The translations under genes and the position numbers were made by a program. This document shows positions 48,433-60,493 of a DNA stretch of 64,000 nt, in pieces. Each line of letters begins with the position of its first letter. Within the stretch, counting starts at the first letter, position 1. The notes below the pieces were generated by a model that saw nothing but the letters and a program-made list of their open reading frames with translations, did no database searches and was not told where the DNA came from. The DNA is from Humulus lupulus (Eukaryota; Streptophyta; Magnoliopsida; Rosales; Cannabaceae): NCBI RefSeq assembly GCF_963169125.1, contig NC_084793.1:233011360-233075359 (forward strand), in the 5' to 3' direction.

Positions 48433-49191
48433 TGTACGCACTGTTTTTCCCACGGGCTTATTAGCGAGCTGAGCTGTAGGCCTAACCATGGTTATCTTGT
48501 GGACGCCCCCGCAATCGGAGCTGGGTCGTAAGATCATACCTCCTTAGCTCGAGGTAATCTAAGGAGTCGCCTCTGGTTCCTTAATGACAGAGTCCGGGCT
48601 CTGAAGACCGAAGGTCGAGTCAAGCATCCAGCCCGTAGTACGAGCTAGGGGTGAAGGCTCTAACCCTTTATAAAGTCAGCTACGCAAGGTAAACGTGCAT
48701 ATATCAGACATCACGTGTCTGATATATCCATGACTTCTCGGACACGCAGTAGGAACGTGCGTATTCAGACACCCACGATTGGGTTGGGCCGTGCGGCCCA
48801 TTATCTCCTTACCAATTGATTTGACCACACTTATGTGTCAGGTTTAGGAATTAATCATGAATGTCACAGAGTTGATATGATAGGTAAGAAGGTCACGGGA
48901 TGACCTTCTTACCAACTCCTAGGTGCCTTCTCCTATAAATATGGAGACCCTGGGAGTTAAAAAGGGTTGGATTCTCTCTTGTAAGAAATACCCTGTAATC
49001 GTATACTCAGAATATAGCAATAATATTGACTAGTGGAGTAGAAGGATTTTAACCTTCGAACCACTTAAAAAACGTGCCTTGAGTAGCCATTTCATTTTCC
49101 TAAGATCATATATCTGTTTCAGTTCAACTTTAAGCACTAATCCCTTTCTCTCCTTTTCTTAATTACCTGTTGGCGAAGAACCGCGTCAACA
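48433..49191 (+). repeat. 3' LTR of the Tat-type element
   Basis: Starts TGTACGCACTG right after a G-rich tract (GGGGCTTGGGGGGCAGA, polypurine tract) and ends ACCGCGTCAACA. TATAAATA at 48934-48941 is the likely promoter, followed by the R/U5-like CTTGTAAGAAATACCC. Only one LTR is in the window, so the ends rest on TG...CA and the polypurine tract. Confidence 0.65.
48934..48941 (+). promoter_or_regulatory. TATA box of the Tat-type LTR
   Basis: TATAAATA in a GC-richer context (CTCC before, TGGAGACCC after), 250 bp before the LTR end, the usual place for an LTR promoter. Confidence 0.6.
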
Positions 49192-49862
49192 ATATTGTTA
49201 TTCTAAGAAAATCCCTATCATAACATAGACAATTAAATCATAGGCATGCTTCTAAGATCACAAGAGTCTATATTTAATTACCATGCCAATATTTACATAG
49301 GATCCTAGAACATGGATCTAACAAAATTTAAATACCAAGCATACAAGAAAGATCCTATACATGCTTAAGCAAAAAGCTTTCATTATCATGAACATAGGAT
49401 AATAAAAAATCATCATGTCCAAACATTCAACCTCATAAATATACTTATCAATATATACAAAAAAAAGAAAAAAAAACATTATGAACCCTAGATTAAGACT
49501 ATGCCGAAACCTACATATATACAAGCATAAAAAATATCAACAATCATTATATTCATATATCTCAAATCAACACACGACATAGATTCAAATAGGCATCAAA
49601 ACTTCAAAATCATTTCAATAAAACAACAAAATTAAACATAAGGTTTAGGGATCAACTACCTCCTTGATAGAACCAATACCCAAAATGGCAAGAAAAGGAG
49701 AACAGCAAAATCTTAGGATTGTGGGGGGGGGGGGAAGAAACCTTAGACTTAGAGTATTAACAAAAAAACCAGCAATACAAAAAACCATACCTATGACTTT
49801 CCAAGACATTCTTCTTCTTCCTCCTTTCTTTTCTTCCTTTTCTTCTCCTTTTCTCTCTTCTC

Positions 49863-49909
<47 letters not shown>

Positions 49910-50627
49910 TTGTGGGTTCCAAATAAGCATAATGTTGTCTTCTTTTTTTCCTTCCCTCTTTATTCTAACCTAACCATAATAGCCTAAGGAAAAAATTTGG
50001 TAAGTTTCCTAATTGTATCTATTTTTATATATTTTGATTTTATTTGATTTTATCTTAATTGGTAGAAAAATAAAGATGACAACCTCCATTCCCATTATAG
50101 CTATTGTCTTCATTTTAATTGCCAAATAAAATAGGAATAAAATCACTCACCTTCCCACTATGCTCACACATTCACACTCTCCCTTTCCTTTTCTTTTATT
50201 TTTTTTCAATTAAATAATTAATAAATAAATCTAATATAAGGAAACTATAAAGTGTGTAGAAAATTATACACAAGTGCACCATGCAACCATGCACATGCAC
50301 ACACTCAATAACTAGGGTGTATCACTACCTACCATGCACCTTGGTGCATTAAACCAAAACTCAATTATTCACATATTAAAATAAATAAACAATTAATAAT
50401 TAAATTCACAAAAATTCTACCAAACAATTCTAACAATTAATTTAAACAAATAAATAAACACAACACTTAACAATTAAATAAAATAAAGCACAAAATTTAA
50501 GTAATAATAAAAAAATTTGGTGCGCTACAACAATAATTACAATGATCAAATATAATAAAATTTTACTTTTATTTAATTCAATAAAATTGCCTTTACACAT
50601 GCTCTTAGGGCACCAACCCTAACATAT
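49192..50627. other. Unassigned AT-rich stretch with CT microsatellite
   Basis: No gene seen. It has a CT microsatellite at 49868-49905, a G run near 49722-49734, and A/T-rich runs. On the minus strand TGTAGCGCACC at 50529 and a CA end near 49196 could be the two ends of a solo or truncated LTR of about 1.3 kb, but no target duplication is visible. Confidence 0.35.
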
Positions 50628-51589
50628 TGTTGGGATAATCCAATAATGATAAAATGGAATCAACTCAGTGATAATAATTCAAGAGATTAATCAAGAACCT
50701 TATGCTTATTATGAAGACAAATCTTAAAAATTCAAAGATTAAAGTGTAATCTAGAAAATTACATAAAATAGAGAGTAAAACTACACCGCCTAGATAAATG
50801 GAATCACCACATAAAAACTGATAGAACTATCAAAAGATGAATCATAAAAAATGATGAAAAACTCAAAGACAAATCAAAATAGTCTATCTTAGATGAAGTA
50901 CTTTGTAGAACTCAAGGCTTATACACGAGGAGTATCACTTTCCAAATTCTCTATTCCAAGTCTTCCCAAAGTTGCTTCAAGCTTATATAGACTGAAATAA
51001 GAATTGAGATTTGACTAGCCTCGAAACTCATACAAGTCAAGCAATTCTTGACGAGTTTCTTGGAGAAAATAATTGTTCTTAAAGACCTAGAGAGACAGAG
51101 AGGATAGAGAGAGAGAGAGAGAGAGAAAGTTGAAAAGTGTGATCAAAGCTCTAAAAACCTATATTTATATTGCACGCACCATCATTTGGATAAATCAATA
51201 GGATTAGACCACTTAAGCACTTAAATAAAAGTCATTTTAGTCTTTCTTGGAAGGCTCCAGGCGACATGTCACCATTCATAGGTGACATGTCGCCTATGTG
51301 TTTTTCAACATAAGGTTTCTTAAGCCTTGTGGCGACATGTCGCCATATAGGTTGCGACATGTCCCGTCCCTACTACCTAGAGTGTGTAAAATCACACTTA
51401 AACACCTCCAAATGACTTTAAACTTTTATGTGATGCTTGGATACCTCATTGTACGACTTTAGATCCAAAAAGTCAATTATGAATGCCTACAATAAAAAAT
51501 CATATTTTCACATTAACGTAAGTGAAAAAGATTAAAAATTTTGCACTACATTGTGTAAACAACTTAACCATTACATTCCAATATTAGCA
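50628..51589 (-). repeat. 3' LTR of the split copia
   Basis: On the minus strand it begins TGCTAATATTGG directly after a polypurine tract and ends ATTATCCCAACA. TATAAATATAGG near 51160 is the likely TATA region. A GA microsatellite is near 51108-51126. Four copies of a 14-bp dyad (GGCGACATGTCGCC and variants) lie at 51260-51366. The ends are inferred from one LTR. Confidence 0.65.
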
Positions 51590-51600
51590 TTCCTCCACTT
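51590..51600 (-). other. Polypurine tract of the split copia
   Basis: AAGTGGAGGAA on the minus strand, next to the inferred LTR start. Confidence 0.65.
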
Positions 51601-52239
51601 GGTTAAATATAACCATCTATTTTCTAACTCAAATAGTATTTGTGTAGAAAGTAAAGTATCTTTCAATTTGAACTTCACCTTAGTGAAAGCATTACAAAGC
51701 CTTATCGAAGTTATTGATTGCCTCGAGGCATTGAACCAATCACTCCTAGTGATAAGACTGATAACACCTAACACATCTCCACTTGACCACTCATTTTCCC
51801 ACTTTGCATGCTTAGCACATTTAATGGCCTCGTGCTTATCCATCATGAATTTTTTTGAGAGAAACTCCAACTCCCATGAAAGGTGATACCACATCTTAGT
51901 TCACATAGGTGAAGTTCTTACATCATCTTTATGACCTTTAGATTTTCTTGTTGAACACAATAGAACTTCCTCAAAAGCTTTGAGCTTAACCCTCATTTCG
52001 TAGCAACAAACATTAACCATCTTATATGGGACTCGCAATTATTTAGTGTTGTAATTATCCACTTATAAATGACTTATTCTCACCCATTAAAATCTGCACT
52101 CGATATTGATGAGCATTGAGTTGGGTTGCCATCATTGGCGAATCTATATTTCTTGGAGTTTCAGTCTTATTCCTCTAGATGTAGAACCTACCAAACATTT
52201 TTTTTAAGAGGATTGGTGATTAAATCTGTTAAGTTCTCA
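51601..52239 (-). other. Region between RNase H and LTR of the split copia
   Basis: A decayed C-terminal tail of RNase H followed by untranslated sequence. A 107-codon frame at 51894-51571 has no recognisable domain and covers the LTR border, so I treat it as chance. Confidence 0.5.
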
Positions 52240-52630
52240 CTAGTTCTCATATATGAGATCTAAATAATTCCATCTTGAATCAATTGTCTCACATATTCAT
52301 GTCTTAGACTTATATATCTTGACTTCCCATTATATATGCCATTACAAGCTCTAAATAATGTGTCTTGACTATCAAAATGTATCGAGATTGTCAATACCTC
52401 ATCTGCAGAAATTGGGATATCCATTATGAGATTTCTAATCCACTCATCCTCTTTGTTGATTGCTGCAAGAGCTATAAACTTGGCATCCATGGTTGAGTGT
52501 GAATACATGTTTGTTTTTTTTAACCCCAAGAAATCGCTCCTCCTTCGAGCATAAGCACCCAACTGGAAGTAGACAGAATGTATCCTACACTTGATATCCA
52601 ACATGAATTGGAATATCCTTCTAGTATCTT
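52240..52630 (-). pseudogene. pol: Copia RNase H fragment
   Basis: Two frames give the domain: LEGYSNSCWISSVGYILSTS and LEGGAISWG in one; then, after an A-run frameshift, STMDAKFIALAAINKEDEWI and SIHFDSQDTLFRACNGIY plus SRYISLRHEYVRQLI. These match the catalytic and terminal parts of copia RNase H. Confidence 0.85.
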
Positions 52631-52950
52631 AGGAATGCCGTTTGGACATCCATTTGGTGAAAATAAGGTTATTTATTAATGATAATGCTAATAAAAATCT
52701 TATTCAAGTTGTCCTAGCAATATGTCCATATGTGTAAAAACAATCAATTCTTTCTGTTTGTCTAAACCCTTTGGAAACTAGTCTACCATTAAAGGTTTGT
52801 AAAGTGTCATTGGTGTGATATTTCCTCCAAAATACCCACTTACACCCAATAGATTTTGACCCTTGAGGAAGTTCAACCAATTCCCACATTTTTTGACATA
52901 ATAAAATCCCTCTCATAATTTATTTTCTCCTTACAAAAAGCAGTCTCTGG
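52631..52950 (-). pseudogene. pol: Copia RT start; catalytic core deleted
   Basis: The RT N-terminus reads WELVELPQGSKSIGCKWVFW, then RKYHTNDTLQTFNGRLVSKG and FRQTERIDCF. The later QMDVQTAFL then joins within a few bases (about 52624-52632) to the LEGYSNSCW of the RNase H. The piece between, normally about 300 codons with YVDD, is missing. Confidence 0.84.
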
Positions 52951-52956
52951 ATGACA

Positions 52957-53108
52957 TAACTTCTTTATATGTTTTCGGATCATCCTCAACTTGAAGAATC
53001 ATGTAACTTCTTTATATGTTTTGGGATCATCATCAACTTGAAGAATCATGTCTGTCGTAGACATAATTTCTTTATATGTTTGGGATCATCCTCAACTTGA
53101 AGAATCAT
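52957..53108. repeat. Three direct copies of a 47-bp segment
   Basis: Copies at 52957-53003, 53004-53050 and 53064-53108, with 13 extra bases before the third. On the minus strand each encodes a peptide like QVEDDPKTYKE, the linker before copia RT. The triplication lengthens this linker in the decayed gene. Confidence 0.85.
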
Positions 53109-53607
53109 AGGAATTTTCGTAATAACATCTTCAAGAATTCCTTCTACTACGTAGAAAGTTTTCACTTGAGAATATGTGTCATTTGATCCCAACTCTTTAA
53201 ACCCTTGGCTTCTCCAAGGAATATCAATTGCTCATTAACCTTTGGATCTTTTTTCTTATGAGATTTTGTAACACACGTGGATTCTTAAGAGTTGCTATCA
53301 CAATATAACAAATTTTCAAAGAACTCCACTTATCTTTATTCAATTGTAATATTAGACTCCAACTCTAATAGCCTATAGGCCTTGCTATTTGAGGCATAGC
53401 AAAAAAATGCACAGTTAACAACCCTTGGACCCAACTTGATCTTTTTAGGCTTCATCCTCTTGAAATAAGCAAGGGACCCTACACTTTAGATAACCTAAGT
53501 TAGGCTTTTTCCTCCCCATAATTCATATGAAGATACAATGTTATTTTTCGTAGGAATTCGATTCAATATATGACATGTAGATGGCAAAGCTTCACCCCCA
53601 CAAATTA
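53109..53607 (-). pseudogene. pol: Copia integrase C-terminal part
   Basis: Minus-strand pieces GEALPSTCHILNRIPTKNN, SSYELWGGKS, then LAYFKRMKPKKIKLGPRVVN and FFAMPQIARPIGY match the end of the copia integrase. The upstream part of the same protein is at 63818-64000; the CACTA insertion separates them. Confidence 0.85.
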
Positions 53608-53977
53608 CACTACCATAAAAAAGGGCTACGACATCAGTTTTTAAGGTGCTTACATTTTGGTTTTTTGCATAAATGACAACCGAAGTTGTTCCTTGCGATA
53701 TAAAAAGTACTGCAAAAATTGAATTGGAAATTAGTCTTTCTATTTCAGTTTATATAAAAGTAGACTTTCAACTTTGATTTATACATATAAACTGAAGTGG
53801 AAGATCTTCAATCATTGGGGTGCCTCCATATTGAGGCATTTCCACTTCAGTTTATACATATAATCGAAAATGGAATGTCTTTTTGATTTAAGTAAAAAAA
53901 TTCAACTGAATTTTAATAGAATATAAATTAGATATGAATTATACATAATTCCCTTTTTTTTTAAATTGCTATTTTTG
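53608..53977. repeat. Left subterminal repeats of the CACTA element
   Basis: Contains the inverted pair TATAAACTGAAGTGGAA (53786-53802) and TTCCACTTCAGTTTATA (53840-53856), plus looser copies. Such repeats are transposase-binding sites in CACTA elements. Confidence 0.7.
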
Positions 53978-54204
53978 ATGGCATTCAATTTTTTTTTGTT
54001 TTTTTGATCAAGAAGAAATATGAACTTCATTGAACAAAATAGTCAATACAATTGAAGGGCCAATTCACCCAAGCAACAAACAATCAAACTGTACAAACAA
54101 ATGGAAAACCAACTGAACAACCCTCTTAAGTACATTGAAGTTTCCTTATAAAAATTTGATCTTGAAGAGAAATCTTCTTATTTTTAACTATGTATAATCG
54201 GTAC

Positions 54205-56187
54205 TTAAACTATGTTTATAACATCTTTAGCTATGCTATTAGCTGTCAAAGGATAACCATAAAAAAGACACCTATTTTTGTTCCTCCAAATACTGTAGAT
54301 AACAGCAGCCACAACCAAATTTATTATAGAAGAAATAATGCCATGTCGATCACTTGCAAGCCAAACAACCCAGCTATTGAAATCACTAGGCCAAGCTTTA
54401 AACCCTATCCAAGCAAATATGAAATTAAGAATCATCTTAGAAAGGCAGCACTCAAAAAAGAGATGAGTGTGACTCTCATTGTGAACACCACAGACCGGAC
54501 ATAACAGGCAGTTCACCTGTATGTTAAACCAGATCAAGTTGTCCCTAGTGAGAAGATGAGCATTAACCACTTGCCAAAGAAGAAACCGGTGTTTAGGAAG
54601 AGAAAGCTTACACCAAACTGCTTGATGATAGCCCACCAGCTACTGATTTAAAGAGCTGTTGTAGAGCTTCGAAGGCTTAAATCTCCCTAGAACCCCAGCA
54701 GGAAGCACCTCTACCTGACTGAATTTTCCCCTTAAATGGCATAACTTCCTCCAATACCAACGACTATCTGGTTTCAAGTTGTAATTCTAGAAATTAAATC
54801 CTTTTAGATAGATAGCATTGATACATTTGACCCACAGAATATCAGGATTTTCATAAATGGCCCAAATATATTTAGCTAATATAGCTCTATTCCAACTGGC
54901 ACCATCTCTGAAACCGAGACCACCATAGGTTTTAGGGAGGCAAACCTTCTGCCAAGAAGCAATATACAGCTTGCTCCTATTCCCATAAATACCCCAAAGA
55001 AAACCACGGAAAAGTTTCTCAACTTCCTTAACAATTCTCTAAGGTAACACAAAGATACTCATCCAGTAATTGCATAGCCCAAATAAAATTGAGTGAATAA
55101 GTTGCATTCGGCCAGCAAATTAAAGATGCCTGCTAGTCCAAGACAAAAGCCTCAATCTGATTTTTTGAAGAATAATGTCACAATCTTCATGTCTCCACTT
55201 AGTTGGCCGCATAGACACCCCAAGATACTTAAGTGGAAAGGATCCTTCAGGGAGCTGAATCTCTTGAGCAATATTCCTTCTCTCAGTGGCAGTGACTCCT
55301 CCAAAGAAAACGTGAGATTTATTAGCATTTATAGAGAGTCCTGTTGCAGCACTAAACTCCACTAGAACCTCTTTGAAAATGCTAACAGCAGAAACAAGTT
55401 CCTTTACAAAATAAAATCAAATCATCAGCAAAGCATAGATTAAGAAGCTTAAGGCTTTTACACATGGGGTGAAATCTGAAAGTAGAATTGTGAGCTGCTA
55501 GTTGAAGGCTCCTAGTCAGATATTCCATGATAAGCACAAACAAAAGAGGAGACATAGGATCACCCTGACGCAGCCCTTTCTTACCCTTGAACCTGCCTTG
55601 AACTCTACCATTCATAAGGAAAGAGTAAGAAGTATTTTTCAAGCAGACCATAATCCATCCTATAAATTTCATAAGAAAACAAAGGGCCCTTAATAGATCC
55701 TCAAGGAACTTCCAATCGATTGTATCATAAGCTTTGCTTAAAACTATCTTAATAGCACATCTAGGCAAAGTAGAGGTCCTCCCATAGTTCTTGGTAAGAT
55801 CCTGAAACATCATGATGTTATGAGCAATAGAATGACCCCAAATAAAGGCTCCCTGGATCGGCTGAATGAGATCAGGAAGAACTAAAGCCATACGCGAACA
55901 TAAAAGCTTGGCAATACACTTGTATAATGTAGAACAACAAGCTATAGGTCTGTAGTCTATAGCCCGAGATGGATTAGCAACTTTAGGGACCAACGACAAA
56001 GTAGTTTCATGAAGCTCAGAAGGAAAACTCCCTGTGTCAAAACACTGACCAATTATTGAACAAACTTCATCCCCAATATCCTGCCATAACACCTTGTAAA
56101 AACCAGAACTAAAGCCATCAGGTCCTGGGAACTTAGTGATTGGAATACCAAATAAAGCATCTCAAATTTCCTTACGAGAAAAGGGTT
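54205..56187 (-). pseudogene. LINE ORF2, reverse transcriptase and zf-RVT
   Basis: The RT reads SLVPKVANPSRAIDYRPIAC, then IKIVLSKAYDTIDWKF, where the first catalytic Asp (DLSKAYD in relatives) is Val. GLRQGDPMSPLLFVLIMEYL and the catalytic FADDLILF are intact. After a frameshift near 55380 come ATGLSINANKSHVFFGG, FPLKYLGVSM and RLLSWTSRHL, then a stop. The C-terminal zf-RVT domain reads WCKLSLPKHRFLLWQV, LCPVCGVHNESHTHLFFECC, ending at 54205. The mutated Asp and stops make it inactive. Confidence 0.87.
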
Positions 56188-57543
56188 TTAAAAGCATAAG
56201 TTGTTGATCAACTGAGAGCTTGGTACCCATCTCAATACAGTGTAAATCAATCTTGTCTGTAGCAGAACTCGAACTCCCAAATAGCTTCTAAAATGCTCTA
56301 CAAAGTGAAAAACTACATCATGAAAGTTATCTATCAATCTGCCTTGATCAGTAATATAGGTTGCAATACCATTTTCATCTCTGTGCTTTTTCAAACAAGC
56401 ATGCAGAAAAGAAGTATTCATATCTCCCTTCCTTAACCAAGTAATTTTACTTCTTTGAGCTAAGAAATTATGGTACATATGCTCCTGAACAGTAAAATCT
56501 TCAGCAGCTACTTTCACTACCTCTTGAAAACTATAGTCTCGAGGATGAGATTGAGCTTGAAGTTGAGCTTCCTGGTAAGTCTCCTTAGCCTTGTGATAGT
56601 TCAGACCAATGTCACCAATGTTATCTCTGTTAAATTTTTTTAATCTATGCTTCAGCCTCATTGTCTTCAAGTAGATAGCCCTTAAACCAGTTGCCTTAAT
56701 AGGAATCCTCCAACTATTCATAACCACCTCTTTGAAATCATGATGGTCTGTCCAAAAATTATAAAACCTAAATAGTTAGATACCCATCTTCTCCATAGGC
56801 ATGATAATAACAACATAAGAGCAATGATCCGAAACTACTTCCCATCTAAACACAGCAGTAGAATGAGGAAAGATATCAAGCCAATCCTCATTCATAAACA
56901 CATGGTCAATTTTAGAATAGATTCTAGCTTGACCTTCTTGGTTATTTGTCCAAGTGAAATAGGAACCAATACTCTTAAGAGAATCAACATGAGTATCTGC
57001 AAGCCACTAGAGAGAATCAGCCAACTCCAAAGCTGAAACCGATTTCCCTCCATATCTGTCCATACCCGAGAAAGGGACATTGAAATCCCCTAAGATGATC
57101 CATGCTTTAACAGAGAGTGATATCCTTTGTAACCCTTTCCATAAACTCCTCCTTCCCTCTATCGTATTGAGCCCATAGACAAATGTAACATAAAGAGCAT
57201 GCCTCTGACCAGCCATCTTGACCAAACAATGAACATACTGATTAGACTCCTCTAGCAATGTAACCCTCACAAAAACCTTCCTCCAAACTATCAAAAGTCT
57301 ACCTTCAGTAACCGAACTAGAATAAAACTCCCAGTTAGGAAGTTTATGCTCCATGAACTCCATAATTTTGTTCCCCTTCATTTTAGTTTCTAAAAAACCA
57401 CCAACTCCTATTTTATTCCTGCTACATAAATCTAAGAATGAAGCATGCTTATTAGAACTATTCAGCCATCTCAAGTTCCAGCTCAAAATATTGAAATTAT
57501 CCATAGGAAGAAGTAGAGATAGAATAACTTTCTTTTCCACCAT
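56188..57543 (-). pseudogene. LINE ORF2, endonuclease part
   Basis: This is the endonuclease that nicks target DNA. The natural start is probably the ATG of MDNFNILSWNLR (near 57504). Motifs are FLETKMKG with Glu, YVTFVYG, IILGDFNVPF with Asp/Asn, and DHCSYV with Asp/His. Stops at 57007 and about 56779 interrupt. The linker then has LKKFNRDNIGD and WLRKGDMNTSFLHACLKKHR before a frameshift near 56260. Confidence 0.85.
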
Positions 57544-57577
57544 TCATCTACTCTTGAAGCACCTCAAATTTATTCAA

Positions 57578-58896
57578 CTACTTTTGCCCTTGCCCAGAAG
57601 GAAGAGAACTAATACCTGCAACCAGTCCTTGTTTAGATTGAGTAGCCACACGCTTTGGAGTGTGCCATTGTTTACTGTCATTTGCACCCTTAGCTTCATC
57701 AATATTAGCTGAGGCTTTAAGCTGAATACCCTCAGAGTTATTGACCTGAAGACCCTCTGCATCAGTAGAACTAGGCAAAACAGTAGGCACCTCACCTTCA
57801 GATTCAGCAGAGTCCTTATCCCTCCTTTCCTTTACCTCTACTTTAGCCATAGTATCCTTTTTGACCTAGTGGGTTTTCTGCTCCTTACGAAAATCCACCA
57901 TAGCATGACCAAATCTAGAGCAAACCTTGCACTTAATAGGCAACCATTCATATTCCACCCCCTGTTCCATAATCTGGCCATGCTAATTAAGAAACTGAAT
58001 ACTTCTAGGAGGACTATCGGTTATTTCCATTTCCACAAGAATTCTAGCAAATTGAACTCTTGAGCGCTCCCTAGTAAATTTTTCAGCCATAATCGGTTTA
58101 CCAATCGTGCTCACAAGCGTACTAAGACATTTACTTCCCCAATACTGAAGCCCTAAGTCATGTAATCGAATCCATAGTGGAACTGAACAAATTAGATGAA
58201 CTGCACTGAGATCAGCAGTCCATGGTCAAATGATAACAGGTTTCCTTTCAAATTGAAGTATACCATTTTCCAGCACATGATCTCTCGTAGCATCATCATT
58301 AAATTTGACCATGGTCAACCCCATTGTCATTCTAGCAATTTGAGCAATCCCTAGATGACCCCAAACTCTTTTGATAAACCCTTCAAAAACAGCCATTGGA
58401 GGATTAGCACCAAGAACCATACAAATTACTATCGAACTCCAATTTGCAGATTGAGTTTTGACCTCTTCAACATCAACCCTAGCATATTTCCATCCATCCC
58501 TAATCAATGGTTCAGTGAATTCAAGTTTCTGGTCAGAAAAGGAGAGCTTACTTGCCATGAACTGCTGCCATTGACGGTGAGCTGAAGTCTGAAAATCCCC
58601 TTCGTCCACCTTATCCGCCCAGGAAGCAGCATTTGAAACCGGAGTAGCCATTCCATCTCCCCTAGTGTCAATTTCCTGGGTTCTGTTAACTGTATTCAAT
58701 TGATCCTCTTCAATAATGAGATATAAACCCTCAGGTCTAACCTCGTCCATATTATTCAGTACATCAGCCGCAGAGCCATCAATTACCAAACCCTCAGCAA
58801 CTGAACTAATCGGAGCCTCCTCATCCTGAATCAATAGATTATCTTGCTCTCTACATGAATCTCAGGCTTACGAATCAATTTCTTCTTCTTTGCCAT
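57578..58896 (-). pseudogene. LINE ORF1, RNA-binding protein (DUF4283 type)
   Basis: This is the RNA-binding partner of the LINE. The ATG at 58896 starts MAKKKKLIRKPEIH; a frameshift near 58850 leads to the main frame (QDNLLIQDEEAPISS). The DUF4283-like domain shows FEGFIKRVWGHLGIAQIAR, MVKFNDDATRDHVLENG and FERKPVII, then after a stop at 58226 PLWIRLHDLGLQYWG. The zinc knuckle CKVCSRFGHAMVDF has lost its last Cys. The Ser/Lys-rich C-terminus ends at 57578, just before ORF2. Confidence 0.83.
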
Positions 58897-58980
58897 GGAA
58901 GAGAACAAACCGAGTCACAAGCTTTATGACTTATTATTTTATTATAATTTGTTATAGTTTAATTATGGCATTCAATTTTT

Positions 58981-60493
58981 GTTTTCATTTAATTTATAAC
59001 AAAAATAAAATCACAAAATTTAAACACTTAGAATTAAAATTCTTATAAAATTAAATATTTGTACATTCACAAAATAGTTGAGAAAAATAACCTAATCATT
59101 CATACATACATTCACATAATTGTAATTAAGTAAAATAGCTTAAACATTTATATATACATTCCCATAAAACTAAAGGTACGTATAAACAACATAGGCTTCC
59201 TAATAAATGTAAGTCATCATTTGGCTTAACCATTCTTATTGGATTGGCAAGATGTCATCTCGACCCTTAGCGATGATTTGGACACAACTAACTTTGTCTT
59301 TTAGTTCATTTTGCGAAACAAACCAATGATCATTTAAATTAGTAACTTATTAACAACACTTACAATTCTTTTCTACATTACTTTGAAATTACAATTTTTT
59401 TTAGAATTTGTGTCCAAATCTATGACAAGAGCCTTTTTCTTTTCTCGCACTCTTAACCAAATTTCATATCCATCTTCATCTACATCTACATCTTCCACTT
59501 CCTAATTCTTTTTTTATAGAATATCAAACATAATAGAAGTTTAATTATTAAATTTTCTCAAGTCTAACAAAGTTTCAGCAGCATAACAACTACATTTTAA
59601 CATATCCCAAAATTTTAAAACTTGAAAATAACACACAGGAAATCCCGAAACATACAGAGCATAACAAATAATACTAAATAATTGAACCATTAATATTCTT
59701 TCTTGATCACTATAATGGTAATATTCCCTTTTAAACCATTATTACAATTGACGCATTAACACCAAATTTGTTCATCATCACTATAATTCTTAAGGCGAAA
59801 CTCTAAAAATTTATTGAATCCATCTCAAAATTGAGGTGTTTCTCTCATTTCAAATATTCATGATTTATCTATAATAATAAAAATTTTATAACAACTGAAT
59901 ATATATACATATATATAAATGTGCGAAAATAATTTAATCATGAAAAGAGATGTACTCTATGCATGCTTAGGTATATTTAGTTATGACCTTAAGCTAGTTT
60001 TTTGTTCTTGTCTTATAAAAACATAAAGGACAACAATTAATATAACCTAAAAATAATTTGACCGAGTTTCTTATGTTTTTATAGGATATCCCAATTTCAT
60101 AATTACTTATAAATTCAATATAAACAAACACAAAAATCAACACACATAATTCCATCCTCATATATACCACTGCCAACTCGCAAATTTCCCAGAATCTGCT
60201 TCACTAAATTTAATATCCTTTATTTAACTCTATTTTTATAAATAAATGTTGCAATAGTAATAAATAAAATTTAAAAATTACTCATCTCCAATATTACTCT
60301 TGAAGTCAATACCAAATAGGCCACTAAATCTACCACCCTACCAAAAAGATTAAACAAAAACAAATAAAAATTAGTTACATAATTAATAAAACTAGTTACA
60401 TAATCATCAAACAACATATCAAGCTAGCGAGTTATAAAAAAATAAAACAAATGCTACTAATAATCCAAACCTTCCAAGCTCTAACTTGGCAAC
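58981..60493. other. CACTA interior between LINE and solo LTR
   Basis: AT-rich non-coding DNA. A short minus-strand piece near 59240-59310 reads VSCVQIIAKGRDDILPIQ, not recognised with confidence. No transposase is seen. Confidence 0.5.

Larger units (their letters stand above)
42456..49191 (+). mobile_element. 3' half of a Tat/Retand-type Ty3 element
   Basis: Contains the end of RNase H and the full integrase, a 119-bp tandem array, an antisense spliced ORF and a 3' LTR (48433-49191). This order (pol, tandem repeats in the 3' untranslated region, extra antisense ORF before the LTR) is known for Tat-lineage elements such as Retand. The 5' LTR, gag and most of pol are absent, cut at the junction with the Athila-like fragment. 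Confidence 0.82.
53994..58964 (-). mobile_element. Near full-length L1-type LINE
   Basis: A non-LTR retrotransposon on the minus strand, flanked by a 16-bp target duplication ATGGCATTCAATTTTT (53978-53993 and 58965-58980). The 3' end is an A-rich tail (T-rich on the plus strand, 53991-54012). It has ORF1 (DUF4283 and zinc knuckle) and ORF2 (endonuclease, RT, zf-RVT). About 5 kb, with stops and frameshifts. Confidence 0.9.

Noticed and set aside
49664..49909. 81-codon frame with a Ser-Leu repeat end
   Set aside because: The repeat is the CT microsatellite read in frame; no domain and no support as a gene.
51571..51894. 107-codon minus-strand frame
   Set aside because: It runs over the inferred LTR start and polypurine tract and has no recognisable domain; likely chance.
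59240..59310. Short minus-strand peptide VSCVQIIAKGRDDILPIQ as CACTA transposase remnant
   Set aside because: Too short and the match to transposase motifs is only from memory; not strong enough to call.
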